A stretch of 64,000 bases of DNA, taken from assembly GCA_945890485.1 (NCBI GenBank), contig CAMDCN010000003.1, forward strand, positions 434,001 to 498,000, read 5' to 3'. Position 1 is the first letter of the stretch. Each line of letters begins with the position of its first letter. This DNA comes from Candidatus Sulfopaludibacter sp. SbA3 (lineage in GTDB: Bacteria; Acidobacteriota; Terriglobia; Bryobacterales; Bryobacteraceae). Of the stretch, positions 32,319 through 40,580 are shown in pieces. The translations under genes were made by a program, and so were the position numbers. The notes beneath the pieces were generated by a model. It was not told where the DNA came from and made no database searches. It saw only the letters and a list, made by a program, of their open reading frames with translations.

Positions 32319-34511
32319 TTAGGCCCAGCGGAAGCCCTCTTTCACAAGTGGCAACGTCCGGACGCGTTTGCCGCAGGCGGCGAAGATCGCGTTCGAAACC
32401 GCCGGCAACAGCGGAGGCAGCGGCGGTTCACCTAGGCCGGTCGGCGGGTTGTCGCTCTTGATGAAATGGACGTCGATCTCCGGAGGCGCCTGCCTCATCC
32501 GCACCGCCTGGTGCTGATGATAGTTGCTCTGCACCGTGCGGCCCTTGGCGATCGTGATCTCCTGGTTCATCAGTTCGCTGAGCCCATCAATGATGGCCCC
32601 CTCCACCTGATTGGCGGCCGATGACGGATGGATGATCTGGCTGCCCACATCTCCCACCGCCCATACCTTGTGTACCTTCACGCGGTTCTGCGCGTCGACG
32701 CTGACCTCCGCTACTTCCGCGAAGTAACCCGAATGGCTGTAGTGGAATCCAACCCCGAGGCCGCGGCCCTTCGGCAGCGTCCGCTTACCCCAGCCGCTGC
32801 GTTCGGCTACCGATTCGAGCACCGCCCGCATCCGGCCCGCGTTGTAGGTCTCCATGCCCTTGCCGACCACGCGCGGCTCGCCGAGCAGGTCGAGACGGAA
32901 CTGCACCGGGTCCTTGCCGGCGGCGTGGGCGAGCTCATCGATAAACGAATGAATCACCCAAGCCAGCGAGTTGCTGCGGGGCGCGCGGAGCGGGCCGGTG
33001 GGCACGCCGGTGGGGATCAACGTCGCTTCGACGCCGAAGTTCGGCACGAACTGGGCCGGGAATTCGCCAGGCGCAATGTTCGACGAGCTGACGAACTTGT
33101 CGCCTTCGCCGAAGCTGACGAAGTGGTCGTGCCAGGCGACCAGCTTGCCCGCCGCGTCGACGCCGCCGCGCATGTGCTGGTAGCCGCCGGGGCGGTAGAA
33201 GTCATGGCGCATGTCGTCTTCGCGATTCCAGAGCAGCTTCACCGGAGTGCCGGGGAGTTGCTTGGCGATCCAGGCGGCCTCGACCAGGTAGTCGTTCGCT
33301 AGACGGCGCCCGAAGCCGCCACCGGTCCGCAGTTGATGGACCGTGATGTCGGCGGGCGGCAGACCGAGCGCCTGCGAGGCCATCTGCAGGCCACGGCCGG
33401 GAGTCTGGCTCGGCGCCCAGAGTTCAAGCTTGCCGTTTTCAAACTTGGCGGTGCAGTTGCCGGGCTCGAGTTGGGCGTGCGAAATGAACGGGAAGGTGTA
33501 CTTCGCGTCGACCGTCTTGGCAGCAGAGGCGAGTGCGGCCTCGGGGTCGCCGTCCTTGCGAATGGAGAAGCCGGGCTTTTGCGCGAACAGCTCCTGGGCC
33601 TTGGCGTTGTAGCCGGCGGTGGAGTGGGCGGCGTTCGGACCCTCGTTCCATTCGACCTTCAGCTTTTTGCGGGCTTCGTTGGCATACCACCATTTGCTGG
33701 CAACGATGGCCACGCCGCTGGCGAGGCTGGAGATGTCGCCGTTGCCTTCAACGAGAAACGCCGTCTTGATGCCGGGGAGCGCCTTGATCTCGTCCAGATT
33801 TGCCGAGACCGCCTTGCCATTGAACACCGGGCACTTCTCATAGACCGCGTACAGCATGCCGGGCAGCTTGAAGTCGATGCTGTAGATGGGCTTGCCGGAG
33901 ACCATCGCCGGGAGGTCGACGATGGGGAGGGATTTGCCAATCAGCTTGTAATCTTTCGGGTCCTTTAGCTTGACCTGATTCAAATCAGGCGGCGGCAGGG
34001 CGGCGGCAGCAGCGGCGAGCTCGCCGTAGCCGACGCTGCGCCCGGACGCCTTGTGGTGGACGCGGCCGAGTTCAGTCGTGAGTTCCGCGGCCGGAACGTT
34101 CCAGGTCTGTGCGGCGGCCGTGACAAGCATCAAGCGTCCGGAGGCGCCGATGCGGCGGAGTAGATCCCAGTTGTTGGGCGTGGAGCGGGAGCCGCCTGCG
34201 GATTGGGAACCGTACTTGGCTTCGTTCAGATCGGCCTGGACGACCGTGACCATCTTCCAGTCCAGGTCGAGTTCATCGGCGATGATCATCGGCAAGGCGG
34301 TCTTGATACCTTGGCCCATTTCAGGGTTTTTGGCGGTGAGGGTAACCATGCCGGTGGGGGCGATCTGGATGAAGGCGCTGGGGAGGATGGCCGGTCCCGC
34401 GGGGCGGCCGGGGCGGCCCGGGCGCTGGGCCTGGGCGATACCGCCTCCGAGGATGAGAGCACCAGTGGCGCCGGCGGAGACTTGGAGGAAGAAGCGACGA
34501 GTGGATTTCAT
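32319..34511 (-). CDS. Molybdenum hydroxylase large subunit (isoquinoline 1-oxidoreductase beta-like)
   Basis: 730 aa. RRFFLQVSAGATGALILGGGIAQA is a Tat signal, expected for periplasmic IorB-type enzymes. Cofactor-binding stretches include NPEMGQGIKTALPMIIADEL, SQSAGGSRSTP and GGFGRRLANDYLVEAAWIAKQL (Moco pyranopterin/cytidine contacts), and GLGEPPLPPLLPAVSNAIFAACGKRVRTLP contains the catalytic Glu region. It oxidises aldehydes or N-heterocycles with water as oxygen donor. It follows the 2Fe-2S subunit gene by 12 nt with its own GGAG site. A cytochrome partner gene is not adjacent. Confidence 0.88.
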   Translation of the reverse strand: MKSTRRFFLQVSAGATGALILGGGIAQAQRPGRPGRPAGPAILPSAFIQIAPTGMVTLTAKNPEMGQGIKTALPMIIADELDLDWKMVTVVQADLNEAKYGSQSAGGSRSTPNNWDLLRRIGASGRLMLVTAAAQTWNVPAAELTTELGRVHHKASGRSVGYGELAAAAAALPPPDLNQVKLKDPKDYKLIGKSLPIVDLPAMVSGKPIYSIDFKLPGMLYAVYEKCPVFNGKAVSANLDEIKALPGIKTAFLVEGNGDISSLASGVAIVASKWWYANEARKKLKVEWNEGPNAAHSTAGYNAKAQELFAQKPGFSIRKDGDPEAALASAAKTVDAKYTFPFISHAQLEPGNCTAKFENGKLELWAPSQTPGRGLQMASQALGLPPADITVHQLRTGGGFGRRLANDYLVEAAWIAKQLPGTPVKLLWNREDDMRHDFYRPGGYQHMRGGVDAAGKLVAWHDHFVSFGEGDKFVSSSNIAPGEFPAQFVPNFGVEATLIPTGVPTGPLRAPRSNSLAWVIHSFIDELAHAAGKDPVQFRLDLLGEPRVVGKGMETYNAGRMRAVLESVAERSGWGKRTLPKGRGLGVGFHYSHSGYFAEVAEVSVDAQNRVKVHKVWAVGDVGSQIIHPSSAANQVEGAIIDGLSELMNQEITIAKGRTVQSNYHQHQAVRMRQAPPEIDVHFIKSDNPPTGLGEPPLPPLLPAVSNAIFAACGKRVRTLPLVKEGFRWA

Positions 34512-34523
34512 GGTGTTGTGCTC

Positions 34524-35006
34524 CTATTCCTCACGGTTCGTTTTCGCGGCGCGGGTCAGCTCGGCGGCGCGGTGAATGGCTTTGCGAATGCGGATGTAGG
34601 TTCCGCAACGGCAAAGGTTGCCGTCCATCGCGGCGTCGATCTCGGCGTCGGTGGGCTTGGGGTTCTTCTCGAGAAGGGCGGCGGCGGTCATGATTTGACC
34701 GGCTTGGCAATAGCCGCACTGCGGAACGTCGAATTCGAGCCACGCCTGCTGCAGAGGGTGGGTGGCGTTGGGGGAAAGTCCCTCAATGGTCGTGACCGAC
34801 TTGCCGGCGACGGCGGAGACGGGGGTGACGCAAGAGCGGACGGGTACGCCGTCCTGGTGGACGGTGCAAGCGCCGCACAGTCCGGCGCCGCAGCCGAACT
34901 TGGTGCCGCATTGCTCCAGTTCGTCGCGCAGCACCCAAAGCAGGGGCATGTTGGCGGGAACGTCAACACTAACGGGCTTGCCGTTGACGTTTAGTCGGAT
35001 GGCCAT
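34524..35006 (-). CDS. Molybdenum hydroxylase 2Fe-2S subunit (IorA-like)
   Basis: 160 aa, the normal length. The plant-type cluster motif [17 protein letters not shown] starts near residue 33, and CVTP with CGYCQAGQ ... [11 protein letters not shown] gives the second [2Fe-2S] site. It transfers electrons from the molybdenum centre to an acceptor and probably leaves the cell folded with the large subunit, using the latter's Tat signal. It is the first gene of the pair; a GGAG site precedes the ATG. Confidence 0.92.
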   Translation of the reverse strand: MAIRLNVNGKPVSVDVPANMPLLWVLRDELEQCGTKFGCGAGLCGACTVHQDGVPVRSCVTPVSAVAGKSVTTIEGLSPNATHPLQQAWLEFDVPQCGYCQAGQIMTAAALLEKNPKPTDAEIDAAMDGNLCRCGTYIRIRKAIHRAAELTRAAKTNREE

Positions 35007-35125
35007 TCGAGAAATCTCCAGAACTTTAGTCTTCGCGGGGTGTACTGCTGGTAAGTGGACGTCGACAGGGGTCCGGGAGTTGCGGCTTGGCTACTCCTTT
35101 CACGATATCGCAAACGGCTGGCGAG

Positions 35126-35887
35126 CTAAACGCGGGCCTGCTTTACGATCGACTCCACTTGCTCCCTAGCAAACCTTGTGCGGGTCAGGCCATCCCGGAA
35201 GCGGCTCCTCTGTCCGAAGACTTCCGGGGCCACAAAGCCCGTATAGTCCGGCAGCTCTGACAGCAGGCCCACCAGGTTAATTACTCCCTCGCCGGGGAAC
35301 TGGCGTTCGTCGTCGCGCACCTGTTCGGCCGGGATGGCCTCGGCGTCGGCCAGGTGAATATGCAGGACGCGCAAACCGCGCGGGCTCGGATAGCCGCCAT
35401 GATGCCAATGCCATGTGTCGAGCAGAAACCCGGCGTTGGCGCCGACGCCTGCCACGAAATCGCAGTACTCCGCGAACGACTGCACGTACGGATGCGTTTG
35501 CGCCATGCGCAGATGATGCGGCGTCAGACTCTCAATTGCCAAATTCAGCCCTGAATCGGCCAGCAGTGAAGCCCACTCCCGATACTCGGGAACCAAGTCA
35601 CGAGGCTCCGTCAACGCCGGCGGCACGGAACAGGTCAGGGTTCGCAATCCAAGCTCCCGGCAAAAGCGAGGGACCCTTCTGTCCAGCGGCTGCCCTGGGT
35701 ACGCCGGTAATCGGCCGCTGGCTGCGATCAGGTCTCCCAGCACATCGAGCATTTCGCTGGGTTCAAGCGAAGCCGCGCCGCGAAGGTCCACGTCCACCGC
35801 CCGGAATCCCGCCGCCCGGGCCAATGCAATCTGCTGCCGCCAGTCCTCCGAGCCCAGGCCAAGTGTGTAGTGAAACGCGGGGATCAC
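35126..35887 (-). CDS. Sugar phosphate isomerase/epimerase-like TIM barrel
   Basis: 253 aa of the AP endonuclease 2 (PF01261-like) fold. LARAAGFRAVDVDL, LNLAIESLTPHHLR, AGFLLDTWHWHHGG and VLHIHLADAEAIP are the beta strands that carry the metal-binding Glu, Asp and His residues. Family members isomerise sugars or inositols; the substrate is unknown. The ATG overlaps the stop of the TonB receptor gene by 4 bp, so the two are coupled and the receptor probably imports the substrate or its precursor. Confidence 0.8.
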   Translation of the reverse strand: MIPAFHYTLGLGSEDWRQQIALARAAGFRAVDVDLRGAASLEPSEMLDVLGDLIAASGRLPAYPGQPLDRRVPRFCRELGLRTLTCSVPPALTEPRDLVPEYREWASLLADSGLNLAIESLTPHHLRMAQTHPYVQSFAEYCDFVAGVGANAGFLLDTWHWHHGGYPSPRGLRVLHIHLADAEAIPAEQVRDDERQFPGEGVINLVGLLSELPDYTGFVAPEVFGQRSRFRDGLTRTRFAREQVESIVKQARV

Positions 35888-37788
35888 TTGCGAATACGGC
35901 CGTCCCAGCGAAGGCCGCCCCGCCAGAGCCGGGGCGCCCCAAGGTTCGGCAACGGATTGAACGCCACCAGGAACTCGCGATTCAGCATGTTCTCCACGGT
36001 GAAAAAGGCGCTCAAGCTACCGGTCAATGTGCGGCGGGCAGACATCTGGAGCGTAGCGTACCCGGGCAACCGGAACAGGTTCACATCGTCCTCGAACTGC
36101 ATGCCGAAGCTACGCACGCCGCCGCTCAGCAGCGTCTTATTATCAGCACTCAACCACGTCAAAATCGCGTTTCCCTGATGCCGGGGAACCTGCGGGATTC
36201 TCGCTAGCGTCGGTGCGCGGAACCGGCTGTCGGCAAACAGATAAGCCGTCTCGGCACGCACCCCCCGCCAGCGGTAGTTGAAGCTGGTTTCCACCCCTCG
36301 CGTTCTGGCCTCGGCGGCGTTCCGCCTTTGGCGCTCGATGAGCGTCGGGGAAACCGAAACGGTGACGTTGGTGATCAGATCCGTCAAGGCGTTCGAGAAT
36401 CCGCCGACTTGCATCGTCCAGTTCTCGCCGTACCAATCGAATCCCAGTTCAACTCCCCGGCTGAACTCCGGCCGCAGCGCCGCATTCGCTCGCGTCACCG
36501 CATTCCCGGCCCGGAACTCGCGGTAGAGTTCGTTCAATGTCGCCGCCCGGAAGCTGCGATACGCCGTACCCCGGGCCCGCCAATTCTTGCGGCCGTAGGT
36601 GACGCCACCACTCGGGTTCCAGAAAGTATTGCTATCCCCTGCCGTCACCGCCGTATTGTGCAGGCGCAGCCCGCCAAACAACTTCCAGCCCTTCCATGCG
36701 GTGTCCACCTGGACAAATCCGCCACGCTGCCACTGTACCCCCCCGCCGCTCCGGAAGCCGGTGGGGACGACGGTCTCGAGCGAGTAGCCTTCCACCCGGG
36801 TAATGTCGCCGCCAACCAGAACGTGGCTATTGCGTTCGCCGATCCGGTAGAAACCCGCCGTCCCTGTCGCCTCGCTGGGAACCGACTGAATCGACGTGAG
36901 GCGCTCCGTCAGCCGGTTGGCCGCGATGGCGGAGAAGTTCGCGTGGAACTGCTCCCGCGTGTGCCAACCGAGGAGCGTGAAATTGTCCCGCGAATAGTTG
37001 GCGCTGATGTTGCCGAGCGAAGTGGAGTTCGTCTGAACGACGGTTCCGTTCTCTCGCTGTTCGGCCAGGACGTCCAGCTTCACCGCCAAGCGGTCTTTGC
37101 CGCCCAGATAGTTGAGGCGGACATCGCCCGCAACAAAATCCACTCCGGCGCGGGTATCCACCGTGCCCCGCCGGTTCTCCGGGACGATATAGTAGCCGTC
37201 GGTTTTAAATGCGCGAACATTCGTGCTGAAGTCCATCTTCGACCACAAATGGGCGAAGCCGCCGGATACCTGCTGGGTGTTTCGGCTGCCGCCCTCATAC
37301 GCTCCGTGGAGCCGCCATGGCGTCGCGGCCTTAGAGAAGAGCGCCAGGGAACCGCCCATGGCGCGGTCGCCGAACAAGCTCGTCGAGGCGCCGCGGGCGA
37401 TCTCCACCCGCTCCAACTCCTCGGAGTCGACCCGCGTCCAGTAGACCCAGCCGCCGAACGGGTCATTGATCGGGATTCCGTCCCACAAAACTAGCGTCCG
37501 CGAGGCACCGGAGGAGCCAAGTCCTCGCAGCGACAGACCCTGCGTCGTCGGATTGGCTACAAGAGAAGAGGACCGCCGAAATAGCGAGAAGCCAGGCACC
37601 GAGCGTAGCCGATCGTCGAGATTGACGCCCGGATTGGCGGCCAACTGCTCCTTCTCGACTGTGGAGATGGAGGCTGGCGCTTCCGCGGAAAGTTTTTCAG
37701 AAATTGTGATGCGTGTGCGGAGCGGCTCCGGGGCGGGCACGCTTTGCCCGAACACGCACGCGGTGGAGAGAAGGATCAGATAACGCAA
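35884..37788 (-). CDS. TonB-dependent receptor (BtuB/siderophore type)
   Basis: 634 aa. Signal peptide LILLSTACVFG; plug domain from about residue 45 (LDDRLRSVPGFSLFRRSS, TTQGLSLRGLGSSGASRTLVLWDGIPINDPFGGWVYWTRV, ELERVEIARGASTSLFGDRAMGG), then a 22-stranded barrel ending in an aromatic-poor RWDGRIRK. It takes up a small ligand across the outer membrane with TonB energy. The start is a TTG 5 nt after TATTCT (minus strand), a leaderless layout overlapping the promoter of the divergent SdpI-like gene. It is coupled to the epimerase gene. Confidence 0.88.
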   Translation of the reverse strand: MRYLILLSTACVFGQSVPAPEPLRTRITISEKLSAEAPASISTVEKEQLAANPGVNLDDRLRSVPGFSLFRRSSSLVANPTTQGLSLRGLGSSGASRTLVLWDGIPINDPFGGWVYWTRVDSEELERVEIARGASTSLFGDRAMGGSLALFSKAATPWRLHGAYEGGSRNTQQVSGGFAHLWSKMDFSTNVRAFKTDGYYIVPENRRGTVDTRAGVDFVAGDVRLNYLGGKDRLAVKLDVLAEQRENGTVVQTNSTSLGNISANYSRDNFTLLGWHTREQFHANFSAIAANRLTERLTSIQSVPSEATGTAGFYRIGERNSHVLVGGDITRVEGYSLETVVPTGFRSGGGVQWQRGGFVQVDTAWKGWKLFGGLRLHNTAVTAGDSNTFWNPSGGVTYGRKNWRARGTAYRSFRAATLNELYREFRAGNAVTRANAALRPEFSRGVELGFDWYGENWTMQVGGFSNALTDLITNVTVSVSPTLIERQRRNAAEARTRGVETSFNYRWRGVRAETAYLFADSRFRAPTLARIPQVPRHQGNAILTWLSADNKTLLSGGVRSFGMQFEDDVNLFRLPGYATLQMSARRTLTGSLSAFFTVENMLNREFLVAFNPLPNLGAPRLWRGGLRWDGRIRK

Positions 37789-37793
37789 GAATT

Positions 37794-37803
37794 AGAATAT
37801 CCT
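37794..37803. promoter_or_regulatory. Overlapping divergent -10 boxes
   Basis: AGAATATCCT contains TATTCT on the minus strand (37794-37799, 5 nt before the TTG at 37788) and TATCCT on the plus strand (37798-37803, 7 nt before the ATG at 37811). The two boxes share two bases, so one site appears to fire in both directions with each -35 region lying inside the opposite gene. Confidence 0.5.
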
Positions 37804-37810
37804 AACTCAT

Positions 37811-38140
37811 ATGCTGCTCTGGGCCACGGGTGCCGGTATTCCCGCACTATTTTTCGTGGCGGGGGTGCCGTTGGTACTCGCCTGGGTGCCTCCGAATCGC
37901 TGGTATGGCTTCCGGACGGCCCGAACGCTGAGCAGTCCGGCCGTCTGGTACCCGGTAAATCGCACCGCGGGCTTCGGCTTAATGGCTGCCGGTATCCTGG
38001 CAGCGCTCGTGAACTTGATCCTGTTGCTCTGCTTCGGCGACGGGCCGCCCGGACCGGTATCCTCCTGGATCTCCATACAGAGCGCCGGGTGGGGTATCCT
38101 CGGCATGATTCCGCCCTGGTGGCATGTCCGCCGGCTGTAA
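37811..38140 (+). CDS. SdpI/YhfL family membrane protein
   Basis: 109 aa with three hydrophobic helices. VPLVLAWVPPNRWYGFRTARTLSSPAVWYPVNRTAGFGLM is the SdpI_YfhL signature (PPNxxYGFRT...S...W...N...G). In Bacillus SdpI is the immunity protein to the SdpC toxin; in Acidobacteria such short proteins are usually stand-alone and of unknown role. A TATCCT box ends 7 nt before the ATG. Confidence 0.8.
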   Translation: MLLWATGAGIPALFFVAGVPLVLAWVPPNRWYGFRTARTLSSPAVWYPVNRTAGFGLMAAGILAALVNLILLLCFGDGPPGPVSSWISIQSAGWGILGMIPPWWHVRRL

Positions 38141-38167
38141 CTGCGTTACCCTAGTCTCTGTCTTTAC

Positions 38168-38692
38168 ATGTATTTCCGGCTTCTTTTCGTCTCGATCGCC
38201 TGGCTGGCCGGGTGTTGCCGTCCCGATGCCGCGTTCCCACCTCCGCCTCCTATGCAAAAGCTTCCGCTGTTCGGTGGACTGACGGTGACACCGGACGAGG
38301 GCAGCGGCAAAACTCAAATCTTCACCGTGCGGTTGGATCAAGCCGCGAACCGGCCAGAGCCCACGTTTCTCGGTCTGCTCATTAACGATCGGGACACCGG
38401 CGCCGAAGGCTGCTACCTCTTTGCTCACCTGGCCACCGGCCGTCCCCGGCTGGTGAACGATAGTGGCAGCGGGGCCAAGGAGGTGGCGGCTCAGGAAGTG
38501 GTGGCCAATCAGCAGTGCGAACTCCATTCGGATGGACCCACTGTCGCGCGCAAGGGCCAGACGGTGGAAGCTCGCTTCCCCGTTGTGTTTAGGTCCGGCT
38601 TTGGCGGTTCCAAGAAACTATTTGTGGTGGCCGAAGACGGTTCGGGCACCAGTACCGGTATCCAGATGGCGGGAAATTACGTCGTCCAGTAA
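38168..38692 (+). CDS. Putative lipoprotein of unknown function
   Basis: 174 aa. MYFRLLFVSIAWLAGCC is a lipoprotein signal with lipobox LAGC. The mature protein (GGLTVTPDEGSGKTQIFTVRLDQ ... FLGLLINDRD ... GNYVVQ) looks like a single beta-sandwich similar to acidobacterial proteins that begin SVTPSSGSGxxQTFTxxxxD and describe gap-like LLIN modules. The function is unknown. The next gene starts 4 nt after its stop, so it may be co-transcribed with the envelope-sugar genes. Confidence 0.6.
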   Translation: MYFRLLFVSIAWLAGCCRPDAAFPPPPPMQKLPLFGGLTVTPDEGSGKTQIFTVRLDQAANRPEPTFLGLLINDRDTGAEGCYLFAHLATGRPRLVNDSGSGAKEVAAQEVVANQQCELHSDGPTVARKGQTVEARFPVVFRSGFGGSKKLFVVAEDGSGTSTGIQMAGNYVVQ

Positions 38693-38696
38693 AGCC

Positions 38697-39626
38697 ATGT
38701 TTCAACATCCCGCTGCGATTGTAGAGTCTACTGACATCGGCCCCGGCACCCGGATCTGGGCGTTTGTCCACATTCTATCTGGTGCTCGCATCGGCGCCGA
38801 GTGCAATATCTGTGATCACGTATTCATCGAGCATGACGTTGTCGTCGGAAACCGCGTCACCATCAAGTCCGGCGTCCAACTGTGGGATGGCGTCGTCCTC
38901 GGCGACGACGTGTTCGTGGGGCCCAATGCTACGTTCACCAACGATCCGTTTCCGCGCAGCCGGCAGCATCAGGCACAGGTTCCGCGGACAACGGTGAAGT
39001 CAGGCGCCTCCATTGGGGCCAACGCCACAATTCTACCCGGGGTCACCATCGGCGAACGCGCCATGGTGGGAGCCGCTACCGTCGTGACGCGGGACGTTCC
39101 GCCGGATACGATCGTGGTCGGTAACCCGGCTCGCATCGTCGGCTACGTCGGAGCGAAACCGAGCGTTTCGGCCCCGCCCCGTGCGGTGCCCGGCGAACCC
39201 GGCGCTACGCCTACGACCGTGCGCGGAGTCACTCTCCATCGCTTGCCGCACGCTGAAGATCTGCGCGGTCAGATCAGCTTCGGGGAAGCCGAGCGGCATA
39301 TCCCGTTTGCCGTCCGGCGGCATTTTGTCGTCTACGGCGTACCCGGAGAAAACATCCGCGGCGAACATGCGCACCGGCAGTTGCACCAGTTCCTGATCTG
39401 CGTGTCGGGTTCGTTGCGCGCCGTGGCGGATGACGGGCTCACTCGCGAGGAGTTTCTGCTCGACGATCCAACGGCGGGCCTCTATCTGCCGCCGATGACG
39501 TGGGGCGTTCAATACAAGTATTCGCCCGGGGCCGTACTGCTCGTGCTGGCCTCGGACTATTACGACCCGGCGGACTATATCCGTAACTATGCCGAGTTCC
39601 TTCAGTTAGCGGCCGAGGTGAGTTAG
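38697..39626 (+). CDS. Fused sugar N-acyltransferase and FdtA/WxcM-type 3,4-ketoisomerase
   Basis: 309 aa. Residues 1-150 are a left-handed beta-helix acyltransferase with hexapeptide repeats (GARIGAECNICDHVFIEHDVVVGNRVTIKSGVQLWDGVVLGDDVFVGPNATF ... GASIGANATILPGVTIGERAMVGAATVV), like the N-acetyltransferases of dTDP-3-amino-sugar pathways. Residues about 170-309 are a cupin of the WxcM/FdtA family (HFVVYGVPGENIRGEHAHRQLHQFLICVSGSLRAVADDG, with GVQYKYSPGAVLLVLASDYYDPADYIRNY), which isomerises dTDP-4-keto-6-deoxyglucose. Together they suggest two steps to an acylated 3-amino-3,6-dideoxyhexose. The aminotransferase that should act between them is not in this window. Confidence 0.85.
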   Translation: MFQHPAAIVESTDIGPGTRIWAFVHILSGARIGAECNICDHVFIEHDVVVGNRVTIKSGVQLWDGVVLGDDVFVGPNATFTNDPFPRSRQHQAQVPRTTVKSGASIGANATILPGVTIGERAMVGAATVVTRDVPPDTIVVGNPARIVGYVGAKPSVSAPPRAVPGEPGATPTTVRGVTLHRLPHAEDLRGQISFGEAERHIPFAVRRHFVVYGVPGENIRGEHAHRQLHQFLICVSGSLRAVADDGLTREEFLLDDPTAGLYLPPMTWGVQYKYSPGAVLLVLASDYYDPADYIRNYAEFLQLAAEVS

Positions 39627-39628
39627 CT

Positions 39629-40576
39629 GTGCTTTCGCTGGTGATTCCGGTCTATAAGAACGAGGAAAACCTCGACCGCTTATTGGCCGAATTGGTTCGC
39701 CTGCGGACGACGCTGCCGGATCTGGAGGTTGTCTTCGCGATCGATGGCAGTCCGGACCGGTGTGCCGAAATTCTGGCGGCGCGGCTGCCGGAGACCGGGC
39801 TGCGGGCGCAACTGGTGCAGCTCAGCCGGAACTTCGGTTCCTTCTCGGCCATATGCGCAGGCCTGGAGATGGGCCAAGGCGACCACTTTGCCGTGATCGC
39901 CGCCGATCTGCAGGAACCACCCGAACTGATCGCCGAGTTCGCGGCGATCCTACGTTCCGGGCGCGCCGATATCGCCTTTGGCGTACGGACCAAACGGGCC
40001 GACCCTTGGCTGACGGAGGTGATGTCAGGCCTGTTCTGGCGCTTGTACCGGCGATTCGTGCTGCCGGAGATGCCGGCCGGAGGGGTGGATGTTTTTGGCT
40101 GCACGCGCCAGGTGCGGGACCGGCTCCTCAGCCTGCGCGAGGCGCACACGAACATCGTCGGATTGCTATTATGGCTGGGGTATCGGCAGGTGTTTGTACC
40201 ATACGAGCGCTTGGCGCGCCTGGAAGGCAAGAGCAGTTGGACGTTTGCCAAGAAGCTGCGCTATTCCATCGACAGTATCTTCAACTTCACTGATTTACCC
40301 ATCCGGTTCCTGATGGCCGCCGGGATTGTGGGTACCGGACTATCAATCGTCGTCGCAGCCGTCGTTCTGGGCGCCTGGGCGGCGGGTTGGATTACCGTCC
40401 AAGGGTATACCCCGCTGATTCTCGCGGTTTCGTTCTTCGGCGGCTTGACGACCCTAGGCTTGGGAATTGTGGGCCAGTATCTCTGGTTAGCGCTGCGGAA
40501 CACGCGGCAACGTCCGAACTACATCGTGCGGACCGTCGACCAGTTCGAAGGGGCCGCGGGCCGCGGTCAGGATTAG
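39629..40576 (+). CDS. Membrane-bound family 2 glycosyltransferase (GtrB/ArnC/DPM1-like)
   Basis: 315 aa. GTG start 2 nt after the preceding stop. LSLVIPVYKNEENLDRLLAEL and VVFAIDGSPD form the nucleotide site; QLSRNFGSFSAICAGLEMGQGDHFAVIAADLQEPPE is the signature of polyprenyl-phosphate glycosyltransferases. Two C-terminal helices (residues about 230-260 and 270-295) anchor it. It likely loads a sugar onto undecaprenyl phosphate for envelope modification, with the YfhO-like protein downstream as a possible flipped-sugar user. Confidence 0.88.
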   Translation: MLSLVIPVYKNEENLDRLLAELVRLRTTLPDLEVVFAIDGSPDRCAEILAARLPETGLRAQLVQLSRNFGSFSAICAGLEMGQGDHFAVIAADLQEPPELIAEFAAILRSGRADIAFGVRTKRADPWLTEVMSGLFWRLYRRFVLPEMPAGGVDVFGCTRQVRDRLLSLREAHTNIVGLLLWLGYRQVFVPYERLARLEGKSSWTFAKKLRYSIDSIFNFTDLPIRFLMAAGIVGTGLSIVVAAVVLGAWAAGWITVQGYTPLILAVSFFGGLTTLGLGIVGQYLWLALRNTRQRPNYIVRTVDQFEGAAGRGQD

Positions 40577-40580
40577 CGGA

